Counted from the stretch's first letter, positions 9,684 to 18,944 are shown. The stretch is 64,000 nucleotides of DNA from a beta proteobacterium AAP99 (GCA_001295775.1 LJIA01000007.1:130001-194000), one strand, 5' to 3'. Translations and numbers: made by a program. Notes: a model not told the origin generated them from the letters alone.

Positions 9684-10088
9684 ATGGATAGCCACGCCCG
9701 TGCAGCGCTGACGCGCTTGTCCCGTGAACTGGAAGGTTCGAGGAGCGAGGGGATCTCGGCGCTTGCATCGGAGGCGCTGGCGCACCTCACGCCCTGTTTT
9801 GCCAGGGAGCGCTTAATCGCAATGGATGTGGGTTTGCGCCGCTGGCCGGGCCACGAGAGCACACACAACGACGTTGCTCGTCGTCTGCACCGGATTGCAT
9901 CACCGGACTACGCCGCCGAGGATTCAGGCGCGAGCGATGCCACGTGGCTGCGTCAATGGATGCGCACCCACGAACGCGAATTCGACGCGCACCTGGAGAC
10001 CTGCGCGGATCAGATGCGGCTGGGTGATGCACTCCATGCCAGGTCCGGCCGCCCCCTGCAAAATCCACGTTCGTCGGTGACCGGATAA
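9684..10088 (+). CDS. Hypothetical protein between hybrid kinase and Sia-like operon
   Basis: 134 residues from the ATG at 9684, chosen because GGAG lies five bases upstream; the frame is open further upstream but without a good start. The product is soluble, without signal peptide or membrane segment, rich in His and Arg, and resembles no family I know. It is transcribed away from the kinase and toward the phosphatase gene, 126 bp before it. It could be a small partner of the signalling block or a chance frame in GC-rich DNA; the start context favours a real gene. Confidence 0.5.
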   Translation: MDSHARAALTRLSRELEGSRSEGISALASEALAHLTPCFARERLIAMDVGLRRWPGHESTHNDVARRLHRIASPDYAAEDSGASDATWLRQWMRTHEREFDAHLETCADQMRLGDALHARSGRPLQNPRSSVTG

Positions 10089-10214
10089 GAGGAATCTTTA
10101 GCCCTCTTTTCGACGCCTCAATCAGAAATCCGTGAACAAAGTGACATAGTCGATTCCTAGCATCGTCCCCAGACCTGCAGCATCCACGCAAGCAGGGAGC
10201 CATCAGGGGGCGTC

Positions 10215-11498
10215 ATGTCATCTCTCGAATCACTCTATGCATCCTTGGCCACGTCTGCCGAGGATGCGCACAGCGGCCAAGTGCTCGTCACGGTCGCCGG
10301 CCAGCTCGCCGAGGCTGTGCCGACCGTCACGCCGGAAGTCAACAACGAAGCGCTGCGCGAGATGTTCGCCGCCGACGAGCAGCTCGAAGTGCTCACCGTG
10401 GTGCGCGACGGGCAGCCCATGGGGCTGGTCAACAGAAACGTCTTCATGGAGCAGTACGCCCGCCCATTTGGCCGCGATCTCTTTGGCCGCGAGGGCTGTC
10501 TGGCGTTTGCGTACAAGCAGCCCCTCGTCGTCGAGGAGACGACACCGATCGAGACCATCGTTCGCGAGGCGGTCGCTCCGAACTCGCGCGTCATGAAGGA
10601 CGGCTTCGTGGTGACGCGAGGTGGTCAGTATCTGGGCCTGGGCAGTGGTCGCGCGCTCATCAAGGCGATGAGCGACATCGAGCAGGAGAAGACGCGGCAA
10701 CTCCTGGCGAGCATCGAGTACGCCAGCGCGATCCAGCGATCCGGGCTGCGTGCATCGGATGAAACCATCAAGGCGAACCTGCCCCAGGCCTTTCTTTCTT
10801 GGCAGCCGCGCGACGTCGTGGGCGGAGACTGCTACTTCTTTCGACGGGTTGAGGGCGGCATCTTCGGCGCCATCATCGATTGCACCGGCCATGGCGTGCC
10901 TGGCGCCTTCATGACCTTGATCACGCTGGCCTACATGGAGCAGAGCGTGAAGACAGGCGATGCCGCACCTGACACCGGCGCGCTGCTCTCGGGGCTGAAT
11001 GCCTACATCAAGCGGGTGCTTGGACAGTACAAGTCGGCCACTCCCAAGCCGCCCAGCGCCTTGAGCGAAAAGAGTGACGATGGACTCGATGCCGTCTTCT
11101 TCGTTCTTCCTGAACAGAGCACGACGCTGCGCTACGCCGCCGCGCGGCTTGCCATCATGGTCATTGACGAAGCCCAGGAGGAGGTGCTCTCCCTGGAAGG
11201 CGACAAGATGGGTGTGGGCTACTCCGACACCCCAGACGACTTTGCGTTTGCCGAGCACGTCGTCGACCTCGGCGGCTCACGCATGCTGGCAGTCACCACC
11301 GACGGCATCATCGACCAGATCGGCGGCCCCAAGCGGATCGCCTTTGGCCGCAAGCGGCTGCAGCAGCAGCTGGTCACCACGCGCGCTTGGAGTGAGGTTC
11401 AGGCCGGTGACGCGCTGCTCGGTGTGTTCAGGGACTGGCAGGATCGGCAGAGCCGTCGCGACGACGTGTGCCTGTTCATTCACCGCGTGGGAGCCTAG
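10215..11498 (+). CDS. SiaA-like PP2C/SpoIIE-type serine/threonine phosphatase with N-terminal CBS-like region
   Basis: 427 residues. The N-terminal region (about 50-150) resembles the CBS-pair module found in some signalling proteins (GLVNRNVFMEQYARPFGRDLFGR). A helical linker (about 150-180) leads to a PP2C-type phosphatase with metal-binding aspartates in RDVVGGD (D205) and DCTGHGVPGAF (D222), and a late TTDGIIDQIGG. In Pseudomonas SiaA the phosphatase domain dephosphorylates SiaC; the same role is inferred here because SiaB- and SiaC-like genes follow directly. Unlike Pseudomonas SiaA, it has no membrane segments or periplasmic sensor, so the input must come through the CBS-like region or a partner. 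Confidence 0.88.
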   Translation: MSSLESLYASLATSAEDAHSGQVLVTVAGQLAEAVPTVTPEVNNEALREMFAADEQLEVLTVVRDGQPMGLVNRNVFMEQYARPFGRDLFGREGCLAFAYKQPLVVEETTPIETIVREAVAPNSRVMKDGFVVTRGGQYLGLGSGRALIKAMSDIEQEKTRQLLASIEYASAIQRSGLRASDETIKANLPQAFLSWQPRDVVGGDCYFFRRVEGGIFGAIIDCTGHGVPGAFMTLITLAYMEQSVKTGDAAPDTGALLSGLNAYIKRVLGQYKSATPKPPSALSEKSDDGLDAVFFVLPEQSTTLRYAAARLAIMVIDEAQEEVLSLEGDKMGVGYSDTPDDFAFAEHVVDLGGSRMLAVTTDGIIDQIGGPKRIAFGRKRLQQQLVTTRAWSEVQAGDALLGVFRDWQDRQSRRDDVCLFIHRVGA

Positions 11499-11500
11499 GC

Positions 11501-12058
11501 ATGAAGATCGAGCTGTTCGACCAGTTCCAGACGCAGGCCAGCATGAACGGCCTCATTTACTACTTCTCCGGCAACCTTGACTCACCGATGGTCGCGGCGC
11601 TCGCCGACACCCTCAAGGAGCGACTGCAGGAAGAGGGCCTCGCCAACGCCACTCGCCGAAAGCTGTTCTCCACGTTCGTCGAGATGGCTCAGAACATCCT
11701 CCACTACGGCGCACCCAGCGGCGAGACCACCACGGGAAAACCGGGTGCGATCGGCATGGGGCGTGAAGGCGATCAGTTCTGGGTGGTCTGCGGCAACCTC
11801 GTGCTGTCCGAGCACATCGCGCGACTGACCGAGAAGCTCAATGCCGTCCGGTCGATGAGCCTGGACGAAATCAAGGCCCAGTACCGCAAGCAGCTGGCCA
11901 ATGAGGAGCACAGCACTCAGGACACCATCAGCAAAGGTGCCGGGCTCGGACTGCTCACCATCGCACGGGACAGCACTGAGCCCATCGAGTTCACCTTCGC
12001 GGCGGATCCCGCGTCCAGCGGGCGTTACGCCTACTTCTACATCAAGGCCGTCGTCTGA
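11501..12058 (+). CDS. SiaB-like kinase (GHKL ATPase fold)
   Basis: 185 residues, beginning two bases after the phosphatase stop codon, so translation is probably coupled. A GHKL-type ATPase layout is visible: N-box around N65 (FVEMAQNILHYG) and a glycine-rich lid KGAGLGLL at 145-152. It has no histidine-phosphotransfer domain. In Pseudomonas, SiaB is the protein kinase that phosphorylates SiaC and opposes SiaA. Gene order, size and the two ATP-binding motifs all fit that assignment. It is cytosolic. Confidence 0.85.
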   Translation: MKIELFDQFQTQASMNGLIYYFSGNLDSPMVAALADTLKERLQEEGLANATRRKLFSTFVEMAQNILHYGAPSGETTTGKPGAIGMGREGDQFWVVCGNLVLSEHIARLTEKLNAVRSMSLDEIKAQYRKQLANEEHSTQDTISKGAGLGLLTIARDSTEPIEFTFAADPASSGRYAYFYIKAVV

Positions 12059-12082
12059 GCGGCCTCAATTCCGGAGAATGTC

Positions 12083-12472
12083 ATGCAACCCATCCGCGCA
12101 CCCCGTACTGATCTGACCCCTGAAGTCATCTTCTCGCCAGCGCAAGGCAGCTTGAGCATCGAAGGCGAGTGCTATCCCGAGAATCCAAACGCGTTCTTCG
12201 GGCCGATTTTCACGACGCTGACCAGTCAGCTCGACGCCATCAAGCCCCCGGCATTCGAGGTCAGGATCCGGCTGAACTACATCAATAGCGCATCAACCAA
12301 GGCTTTTCGCCAGCTGTTCTCGATGATGGATGCCCTGGCCGCGGGCGGCTGCCGCGTCAGCATTACCTGGGAGCACGAAGAAGATGACGATGCAATCCAG
12401 GATCTGGGCACTGACCTGGCCGATGGCTTGCACAACATCGACTTCCATCCCTCACCGTTCACGGCCGCCTGA
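12083..12472 (+). CDS. SiaC-like DUF1987 switch protein
   Basis: 129 residues, full family length. The DUF1987 hallmarks are an N-terminal strand ending in TPEVIFSP, then GECYPENPNAFFGPI, and the central motif LNYINSASTKAF at about 65-76, which contains the Ser/Thr cluster (S69, S71, T72) where SiaC is phosphorylated in Pseudomonas. Unphosphorylated SiaC there binds and activates the diguanylate cyclase SiaD. No cyclase gene is present in this window, so the downstream target must be another protein, possibly the next gene's product, which begins three bases after this stop. Confidence 0.87.
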   Translation: MQPIRAPRTDLTPEVIFSPAQGSLSIEGECYPENPNAFFGPIFTTLTSQLDAIKPPAFEVRIRLNYINSASTKAFRQLFSMMDALAAGGCRVSITWEHEEDDDAIQDLGTDLADGLHNIDFHPSPFTAA

Positions 12473-12474
12473 CC

Positions 12475-13035
12475 ATGGGTGCTGCGCTCCCTGCCCAGTG
12501 GGTCGGCCTCGGGGCGCTCAGGCGGACGTCCAAGGGGCAGACTGTTCTGCGCGATGCATCGCGCGCGCTGGACCAGCGGGCGCGAACCTGCCTGTTTCTC
12601 GCGGACGGGCAGCGCAGTGCCGAAGACATCCTGGCTGCGGCGCCCCGGAACGCCGAGGCGCTGGTCTATCTGCTAAGCGAGGGCTACCTCCAGGCAGTTC
12701 TGCGCGCCGATCCATCGCACGTCGCACAAGCTGTTCAGCTGCAGCAAGCCGTGGCAGTTGCGCCCAGCGGTACCGCAGACGACGGTCGCCGCGTAAGCCG
12801 CGCATCCATCAACATTGCGGCCTTGCGCATGGAGCTGTTCGGCGTGGTAGAGCTGCTCTTTGCCGATCAAGTCCATGATGCCCGAGAAGTCGTCCGGGAC
12901 GCGCGCGACGAAGCAGCGTTGGTGGCGGCGATCGCACAGCTCGCACAGATGCTGGAATTGCAGGGCAACCCCGATGCAGCCGCACGGCTGCTATCCCGCT
13001 TCGATCACGTGCTGGATCTGGCCACGCAGGCCTGA
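12475..13035 (+). CDS. Hypothetical protein, last gene of the Sia-like operon
   Basis: 186 residues, starting immediately after the siaC-like stop codon, so it is surely co-transcribed. The protein is soluble, alanine-rich and mostly helical in appearance, with no GGDEF, EAL, PilZ or HD-GYP motif. The N-terminal half (about 1-75) has a small winged-helix flavour (LDQRARTCLFLADGQRSAEDILAAAP), close in wording to segments found in some response-associated output proteins; this is weak. The C-terminal half looks like a helical bundle. It occupies the place where siaD stands in Pseudomonas, making it the candidate output or adaptor of the switch. Confidence 0.72.
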   Translation: MGAALPAQWVGLGALRRTSKGQTVLRDASRALDQRARTCLFLADGQRSAEDILAAAPRNAEALVYLLSEGYLQAVLRADPSHVAQAVQLQQAVAVAPSGTADDGRRVSRASINIAALRMELFGVVELLFADQVHDAREVVRDARDEAALVAAIAQLAQMLELQGNPDAAARLLSRFDHVLDLATQA

Positions 13036-13188
13036 GCACTTTGGCACCGGCCGGAAGTGCATGAGTGCGCTGGCGCGGCTTCCGGCGCTGCTGGCGGTGG
13101 CAGCACGTGAGACCGCCAGCGCTTTTCCTCGCGGGACAGTCCCGATGCGCTGAGCATGAAGGCTCTTCACAATCTCTTGGAGCCTTTC

Positions 13189-14010
13189 ATGTCTGCCGTT
13201 CTTCCCCACCCGCTTGAGGTCGGCGCGCGCCGACCTCCCGCCGCGCAGCCCGCGTCCTTGTCGGCGCGACGCGCGCTGTTGGCCGTGTTTGCAATCGTGG
13301 CGATCGCGCTGGGGTTCGCCGGCCCGATTCCCCAGCCGGTGGACTACCACGCGTTTGCCGACACGCGCACGCTGCTGGGCGTGCCCTATGCCATGGACGT
13401 GCTGTCCAATCTGCCGTTTCTGGGCGCGGGCCTGTGGCTGCTGTTCGCAGCCCGGGCGTGGCAACGCAGCGCGCATCCCGGGGCCGCGGCGCTCGCGCTC
13501 GCCGGCGTGGCCTGCATGCTGACCGGTCTGGGCTCCGGCTACTACCACTGGGCGCCTGCCAACTGGGGCCTGCTCTGGGACCGCCTGCCGATCGGCGTGA
13601 CCGCGGTGGCGCTGCTCGCGGTGCTGTTGGCCGAGCATGTGGATGCGCGCTGGGGGCGGCCGCTGCCACTGGCGCTGCTGACGCTGGCCGCCTTGGCCAG
13701 TTCAGTGTACTGGTACCTGAGCGCGGGCTGGGGTGCGGAGGATCTGCGGCCCTATCTGCTGGCGCAGTTCTCGCCGATGCTCGCGCTGCTCGTGCTGGCC
13801 CCTGGCATGCGTGGCGGGCTGCTGCCGCGCGCCGCCTGGCTGCTCGCTGCGGGCGGCTATGCGCTGGCCAAGGTCAGTGAGGTGCTGGATGACCGCATCT
13901 TTCACTGGAGTGCCGAGCTGATTGCCGGGCACACGCTCAAGCACCTGTTTGCGGCGCTTGCCTTGTGCGCGCTGGCCGCGTGGGCACATCGCGCTGCGCG
14001 CCCGGACTGA
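13189..14010 (+). CDS. CREST-superfamily membrane hydrolase (alkaline ceramidase-like)
   Basis: 273 residues from the ATG at 13189 (GGAG six bases upstream; an in-frame ATG at 13156 is less likely). About seven membrane segments. The metal-site pattern of the CREST superfamily is complete: S116 and H120 in GSGYYHW, D131 in LLWDRLPI, and H248 and H252 in AGHTLKH. Family members hydrolyse amide or related bonds within membranes (ceramidases, PAQR receptors, Per1). The bacterial substrate is unknown; a membrane lipid is plausible. It stands alone downstream of the Sia-like operon. Confidence 0.82.
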   Translation: MSAVLPHPLEVGARRPPAAQPASLSARRALLAVFAIVAIALGFAGPIPQPVDYHAFADTRTLLGVPYAMDVLSNLPFLGAGLWLLFAARAWQRSAHPGAAALALAGVACMLTGLGSGYYHWAPANWGLLWDRLPIGVTAVALLAVLLAEHVDARWGRPLPLALLTLAALASSVYWYLSAGWGAEDLRPYLLAQFSPMLALLVLAPGMRGGLLPRAAWLLAAGGYALAKVSEVLDDRIFHWSAELIAGHTLKHLFAALALCALAAWAHRAARPD

Positions 14011-14022
14011 GCTGGCGGCTGG

Positions 14023-15936
14023 TTAGTCGCTGCTCGACCGTGTCGACAGCCGGCCCTCGTTGATCAGGCGCCGTACCTCCGTGTCGCGCATCAGCCGCGG
14101 CGCACTTCGATCCGCCCGTGCCAGGATGAATCGGCTCTTGGCCGGACTGGCCCACAGTACGCGGCCGGTGGTGGTGCGCCCACTCTCGGTCTTCATCTGA
14201 ACGAGGTCCGTGCTGGTGAGCCGGGCGACGGTCTGTCCGAGATTTCGATAGGCTCGCTTGCCCCTGCCGGAGCGCACCAGCACCGTGACCGAGGTGGCCT
14301 TGAGCATCTTGATGTGCCAAGCCTCAAGCTGCTTCATGAACCGCTCGGTGGTCTCGGTGCTCGCGCCGCTGGCCTTCAAGCCGCCACGCACTGAGCGCAC
14401 CAGGCTGGGCAGCTCGCGCGTGAGCTCGCGCGCAAAACGGTCGTCGCCCCGCAACTGCACGCTCCAGATCAACCGGTCCAGTACTCGCAGGCCCTCGATC
14501 CAGATGGCGGGGTCGGTGCTGCTGCGCACGTAGGCCCGCGCAAGCAGCTCGCTCCAGTGCACGGTGAGCATCCGCGCCACGAAATCCGGCATGTCGTACT
14601 GCGTCAGCCGCTCGCCCACGGCCATGAAGGCGGCATCGCGGGCGGCTGCGTCATCGGTCTCGTCTTGTGCGGCCGGACGAGGGCGCGCGGCCTGGCTGGA
14701 CTGCAGCAGCAGGTCCGAGGCGCTCTTGAGTGCGCCGCGCAGCCGCTCGATCCGCTGCGCTTCAGGCACCTTGCGATCCATGCCGGTGGCGATCAGCTGC
14801 GCGATGGCCCGGCGTGCAGGATGATCGAAATCAGTGAAAAACGCGGCATCGCGCAGCGCTGTACGCAGCAGCGGCGCCTGCAGGTCTTCGAGCGCCGTGT
14901 GCAGTTCGGGGTACAGGCGCGTATCGCGCATCAGGATCATGAACACGCGGGACAGCAGGCGCAGGGTTTCGACCTGCGAGGGATCGAAGCGGCTCAAATC
15001 GGGCAGCTGCTGCAGTTCCTCGAACAGGCTGCGGGTGCGGCGGATCAGCGTTTGCGGTTCGGCGCGCTGCTGTGGCGCGTCCTGAGCGCGCTGCGCCTCG
15101 ATGCGTTCGAGCTCCGGCTGCAGGTCCGGGCCGGGGCTGCGCCTGCGCAGAGCGGCAATGCGCGTGGCCAGTGCATCAGCCAGCTCTGGCGCGGTGAAGA
15201 GCACGAGTGCGTGCAGCGGGTCATCGGCACCCGGTTCTGGCGCTGGTGCGTCTTGAGTTGGCTGCGTCCGTGTCGTTGGCTGAGGCACCACCCGCGGTAC
15301 CGGAATCGGATAGCGATCGTCAAGAACGGCCAGCACACTGCGCAAGGCGGCGAGCACGACCGGCTGGAGCGCCGCTGCATGCCGGGAGAACAGCAGCGCG
15401 CCGCCACCATGCGGCGCCGCCATGGGATCCCAGATGTCAATGACGCACTGCGCCAGATGACGCGCGCCGAACGGTTGCGCATCCGCGCGCAGCCCCGGTC
15501 GCTGGCTCTCGAGCGAGCGCAAGACTCGCCGCACCTGGTAGCTCACCTGTTCTTCAAGGTGCTTCAGGTCTGCAGGCAACTGCCCGGCCCATGCACTCAG
15601 CGCGACTTGACTGTCCAGCTGCGCGGCGTCGGCCAGCGCGAGCGGGCCGGCAGGCTGGCTGCGTTGCACGGTGTCCGCGGCGAGCAGGCGTTCGCACGCC
15701 CGCGCCAGATGCATCTGCACCTGCGCAGCCAATTCGCTCATGAAGCGCTGCTCGACCTGCCAGAAGGCCGCAGCAGCCTGCGACGAAGGGCCGGCGTGCG
15801 TGCGGAAGTGCTGGAGCAGCGCCTCCTGGGTGTCCATGGCCAGCGGCGGCGCGTCGAGAAAGGCGCGGGCTGCTGCCTTGCAGCAGGCGGCCAGCGTGTC
15901 GCGCGCGGTATTCAGCGGGTCGGGGCTTGGGCTCAT
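14023..15936 (-). CDS. DUF1631 family protein
   Basis: 637 residues from the ATG at 15934-15936; the frame is open to 16071 but the extra residues look like untranslated leader. Soluble, largely helical, without signal peptide. The family trace is clearest in LLFSRHAAALQPVVLAAL near the N-terminal third and in the C-terminal beta-rich segment (GRVLWASPAKSRFIL, then a loop ending in INEGRL), which resembles a PilZ-like or SH3-like barrel. DUF1631 proteins are common in Betaproteobacteria and have no settled function; a link to c-di-GMP has been suggested only from the PilZ-like tail. Convergent with the CREST gene, divergent from tldD. Confidence 0.8.
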   Translation of the reverse strand: MSPSPDPLNTARDTLAACCKAAARAFLDAPPLAMDTQEALLQHFRTHAGPSSQAAAAFWQVEQRFMSELAAQVQMHLARACERLLAADTVQRSQPAGPLALADAAQLDSQVALSAWAGQLPADLKHLEEQVSYQVRRVLRSLESQRPGLRADAQPFGARHLAQCVIDIWDPMAAPHGGGALLFSRHAAALQPVVLAALRSVLAVLDDRYPIPVPRVVPQPTTRTQPTQDAPAPEPGADDPLHALVLFTAPELADALATRIAALRRRSPGPDLQPELERIEAQRAQDAPQQRAEPQTLIRRTRSLFEELQQLPDLSRFDPSQVETLRLLSRVFMILMRDTRLYPELHTALEDLQAPLLRTALRDAAFFTDFDHPARRAIAQLIATGMDRKVPEAQRIERLRGALKSASDLLLQSSQAARPRPAAQDETDDAAARDAAFMAVGERLTQYDMPDFVARMLTVHWSELLARAYVRSSTDPAIWIEGLRVLDRLIWSVQLRGDDRFARELTRELPSLVRSVRGGLKASGASTETTERFMKQLEAWHIKMLKATSVTVLVRSGRGKRAYRNLGQTVARLTSTDLVQMKTESGRTTTGRVLWASPAKSRFILARADRSAPRLMRDTEVRRLINEGRLSTRSSSD

Positions 15937-16085
15937 GGTGCAAATGTAGGGCGCAACGCGGTTGTTTCGGTGGGTGTGGCCTTCGACGAACTGACGAGTT
16001 TTCGTCATCTGGCGTACTCGCAAACCCGCGCCGCGGCGGGCGTTCGCCCTGCTAAGTTTCTGAAACGTCATTTTCAGGACGAGTC

Positions 16086-17543
16086 ATGTCTGCTTCTCTG
16101 CTCGATCGTGCCCGCGCGCAGGCGCCGGCCTGCGACTTCTGGTCGGCCCGCGCGGTCACGGAAACTTCCGAACAACTCCAGGTGCGCCAAAACGTGGCCG
16201 AGGCACCCTGCCGCAGCCGCGACGCCGGCGTGATGGTCACCGTGATGGACGGTGGCGGCCTGGGCTACGCCGCCACCTCGGACACCAGCGACAGCGGCCT
16301 GAGCGCCGCCTTTGTCCGCGCCAAGCAGGCCGCCCAGGCCGTGGCGGGCAAGACCGTGTTCGACTACCGGCAGGTGGCCATGCCCAAACCGCAGGGCCGC
16401 TACGCCAGCACTACCCAGCGCCCTGTGAACAGTCTGAGCCTGGCCGAGAAGTACGAGATGCTTGGCAGCGTCTGTGCCGCGGCCAAGGTGGACGACGCCA
16501 TCGTCGACTGGAGCGCGTCCCTGTGGACGATGCGCACCGAGCAGGCCTATGTGACCAGCGAGGGCGGCGAGGCCCTGCAGGCCTGGGACTTCGTCATCCC
16601 CAACATCACGGCAGTGGCCAGCAAGCATGGCGACACGCAGACGCGCACGGCCGCCGGCCAATACAACGGCTACTGCCAGCAGGGCGGCCTGGAGGTGCTG
16701 GACCGCGCCCGCTTCCACAGTGACGCACCGCGCGTGGCGCATGAGGCCCTGCAGCTGGTGGCGGCGCCCAACTGCCCGGCCGGCGAGATGGACATCATCC
16801 TGATGCCGGACCAGATGATGCTGCAGATCCACGAGAGCATCGGCCACCCGCTGGAGCTGGACCGCATCCTGGGCGACGAGCGCAACTTTGCCGGCACCAG
16901 CTTCGTCACGCTCGACATGTTTGGCCACTACCAGTACGGCAGCGCGCTGCTGAACGTGACCTACGACCCCACGCGCGAGGTCGAATTCGCGCGCTTTGCC
17001 TTCGATGACGACGGCGCAGCCGCCGAGCGGCACTACATCATCCAGGACGGCATCCTCGTGCGCCCCTTGGGCGGCACCATCAGCCAGGCCCGCGCCCGGG
17101 CGCTGCGTGCCGACATCGGCGGCGTGTCCACCACCCGCGCGGCGAGCTGGAACCGCGCGCCGATCGACCGCATGAGCAACCTCAATGTGGAAGCGGGCGC
17201 AAGCAGCCTGCAGGACATGATCGCCTCGGTCGAGTACGGCGTGCTGATGCACACCAACTGCTCCTGGTCGATCGACGATTCGCGCAACAAGTTCCAGTTC
17301 AGCTGCGAGTACGGGCAGGTGATCCGCAAGGGCCAGCTGGCCGAGGTGGTCAAGAACCCCGGCTACCGCGGTGTGTCCAGCACCTTCTGGCGCAGCCTGT
17401 CGGCGGTGGGCGATGCGAGCACCATGGAAGTCATGGGCACGCCCTTCTGCGGCAAGGGCGAGCCGAGCCAGGTGATCCGCGTGGGGCATGCCTCGCCGGC
17501 CTGCAAGTTCTCGAACGTGTCCGTCTTCGGAGGTGCAGCATGA
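16086..17543 (+). CDS. tldD: TldD-family metalloprotease
   Basis: 485 residues, typical. The catalytic zinc motif HExxxH is seen as H249-E250-S-I-G-H254, followed by PLELDRILGDE. TldD is the catalytic half of the TldD/TldE heterodimer, which degrades unfolded peptides inside a closed cavity and in some bacteria trims ribosomal peptide precursors such as microcin B17. The stop overlaps the start of the TldE-like gene by 4 bp, so the two subunits are translationally coupled. No precursor peptide or modification enzyme is nearby, which favours a housekeeping role. Confidence 0.93.
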   Translation: MSASLLDRARAQAPACDFWSARAVTETSEQLQVRQNVAEAPCRSRDAGVMVTVMDGGGLGYAATSDTSDSGLSAAFVRAKQAAQAVAGKTVFDYRQVAMPKPQGRYASTTQRPVNSLSLAEKYEMLGSVCAAAKVDDAIVDWSASLWTMRTEQAYVTSEGGEALQAWDFVIPNITAVASKHGDTQTRTAAGQYNGYCQQGGLEVLDRARFHSDAPRVAHEALQLVAAPNCPAGEMDIILMPDQMMLQIHESIGHPLELDRILGDERNFAGTSFVTLDMFGHYQYGSALLNVTYDPTREVEFARFAFDDDGAAAERHYIIQDGILVRPLGGTISQARARALRADIGGVSTTRAASWNRAPIDRMSNLNVEAGASSLQDMIASVEYGVLMHTNCSWSIDDSRNKFQFSCEYGQVIRKGQLAEVVKNPGYRGVSSTFWRSLSAVGDASTMEVMGTPFCGKGEPSQVIRVGHASPACKFSNVSVFGGAA

Positions 17544-18904
17544 GCGAGCACGATCCGATGAACCCCTCGGCCATGGACCTGCTGCAGGCGGACTTTCTCA
17601 AGCTGGCCGAACGCGTGTGCACCGCTACGCCGGGCGCGGACCGCGTCACGCTGTATCTGAGCGCCGAGGACAGCGACTTCATCCGCTTCAACCGCGCCGC
17701 CGTGCGGCAGATCACGCGCGTGGCGCAACGCTATGCCACCGTGGCGGTGATCCGCGGCCAGCGCCGTGCCGAGAGCACGATCACCCTGACCGGCGACCTC
17801 GCGGCCGACACCGACAGCCTGCTGGCCGAGCGCGCGCAGCTGCTGGCGGACCTACCGGCCGTGCCGGAAGACCCGCACCTGCTGCTGCCCGACAGCATCG
17901 AGGGCACCAGCCGCCATGATCATGGCGCTGTGCCTGCCGCGACCGAGGTGGTGGACGCCGTGCTGAGCTATGCGCAGGGCACGGACTTCGTCGGCTTCTA
18001 CCAGGGCGGTGCCGTGGTGCGCGCCTTTGCCGACAGCCGCGGCCAGCGCAACTGGCACAAGGTGGACAGCTTTCACTTCGACTGGTGCCTGTGCCACGCG
18101 GCAGACAAGGCGGTGAAGACGGGCTACAGCGGCACGCATTGGGACAGCGCCGAATTCGGCCGCCGCGTGGCGGCCGCGCGCGAGCGCTTGGCGCTGCTGG
18201 CGCGGCCGGTCAAGACGCTTTCGCCGGGCGCCTATCGAACCTACTTCACCCCCGTGGCCATGACCGAGCTGCTCGGCACCCTGTCCTGGGGCGGCTTTGG
18301 TCTGAAAGCGGCCAAGACGGCCACCTCCACGCTGGTGAAGCTGCAGCGTGGCGAGGCGGCGATGAACCCCGCCGTGCAGCTGGCCGAACGCACCGCCGCC
18401 GGCATTGCACCGCGCTTCTCGGCGCTGGGCTTCGTGAAGCCGGATGCCACGGTGCTCATCGACGCGGGCCAGGTCGCCGGTCAGCTGGTCTCCCCACGTT
18501 CGGCGCGCGAGTACGGCGTGGCGACGACCGGCGCCAATGGCGGCGAGTCACCCGAATCCCTGAGCCTGGGTGCCGGCACGCTGCCGGAGGCCGAGGTGCT
18601 CAAGGCCCTGGGCACCGGCATCTACGTGAGCAACCTCTGGTACCTGAACTACAGCGACCGCCAGGCCTGCCGCATGACCGGCATGACCCGCTTTGCCTGC
18701 TTCTGGGTCGAGAACGGCGAACTGGTCGCGCCCCTGTCGGTCATGCGCTTTGATGACAGCTTCCTGCGCATGTTCGGCGAGGGGCTGGTCGCGCTCACCG
18801 ACACGGCCGAGCTGATTCCCGAAAGCGGCACCTACGGCAGCCGTCAGTTGGCGAGCATCACGACGCCGGGCGCGCTGGTGGAGGGGTTCAACCTCGTCTT
18901 GTGA
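17540..18904 (+). CDS. TldE/PmbA-family partner of the metalloprotease
   Basis: 454 residues, overlapping the tldD stop by 4 bp. It has the TldD/PmbA fold but no HExxxH, as expected of the non-catalytic subunit that completes the protease chamber. Conserved-looking blocks include the N-terminal YLSAEDSDFIRFNRAAVRQ and the C-terminal region with TGIYVSNLWYLNYSDRQACRMTGMTRF and IPESGTYGSRQLASI. The product should form a heterodimer with the upstream TldD. Length is normal. Confidence 0.9.
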   Translation: MSEHDPMNPSAMDLLQADFLKLAERVCTATPGADRVTLYLSAEDSDFIRFNRAAVRQITRVAQRYATVAVIRGQRRAESTITLTGDLAADTDSLLAERAQLLADLPAVPEDPHLLLPDSIEGTSRHDHGAVPAATEVVDAVLSYAQGTDFVGFYQGGAVVRAFADSRGQRNWHKVDSFHFDWCLCHAADKAVKTGYSGTHWDSAEFGRRVAAARERLALLARPVKTLSPGAYRTYFTPVAMTELLGTLSWGGFGLKAAKTATSTLVKLQRGEAAMNPAVQLAERTAAGIAPRFSALGFVKPDATVLIDAGQVAGQLVSPRSAREYGVATTGANGGESPESLSLGAGTLPEAEVLKALGTGIYVSNLWYLNYSDRQACRMTGMTRFACFWVENGELVAPLSVMRFDDSFLRMFGEGLVALTDTAELIPESGTYGSRQLASITTPGALVEGFNLVL

Positions 18905-18944
18905 CGGGTTACTGGCTCGCGTCCCAAGGTTTGTCTCGGATGAA

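Noticed and set aside
10215-13035. A SiaD-type GGDEF gene in the Sia-like operon
   Set aside because: None of the frames in or next to the operon contains a GGDEF or related motif.
13036-13075. Sigma-54-like promoter (TGGCAC near 13044)
   Set aside because: The matching TTGC element is not at the required spacing and sequence; only AGTGC is present.
14557-16233. 558-residue plus-strand frame
   Set aside because: It is antisense to the DUF1631 gene and runs across its start into tldD; composition is that of a shadow frame.
16086-18904. TldD/TldE as part of a modified-peptide (RiPP) cluster
   Set aside because: No precursor peptide, YcaO, radical-SAM or peptide-export gene is close; a housekeeping protease pair is the simpler reading.
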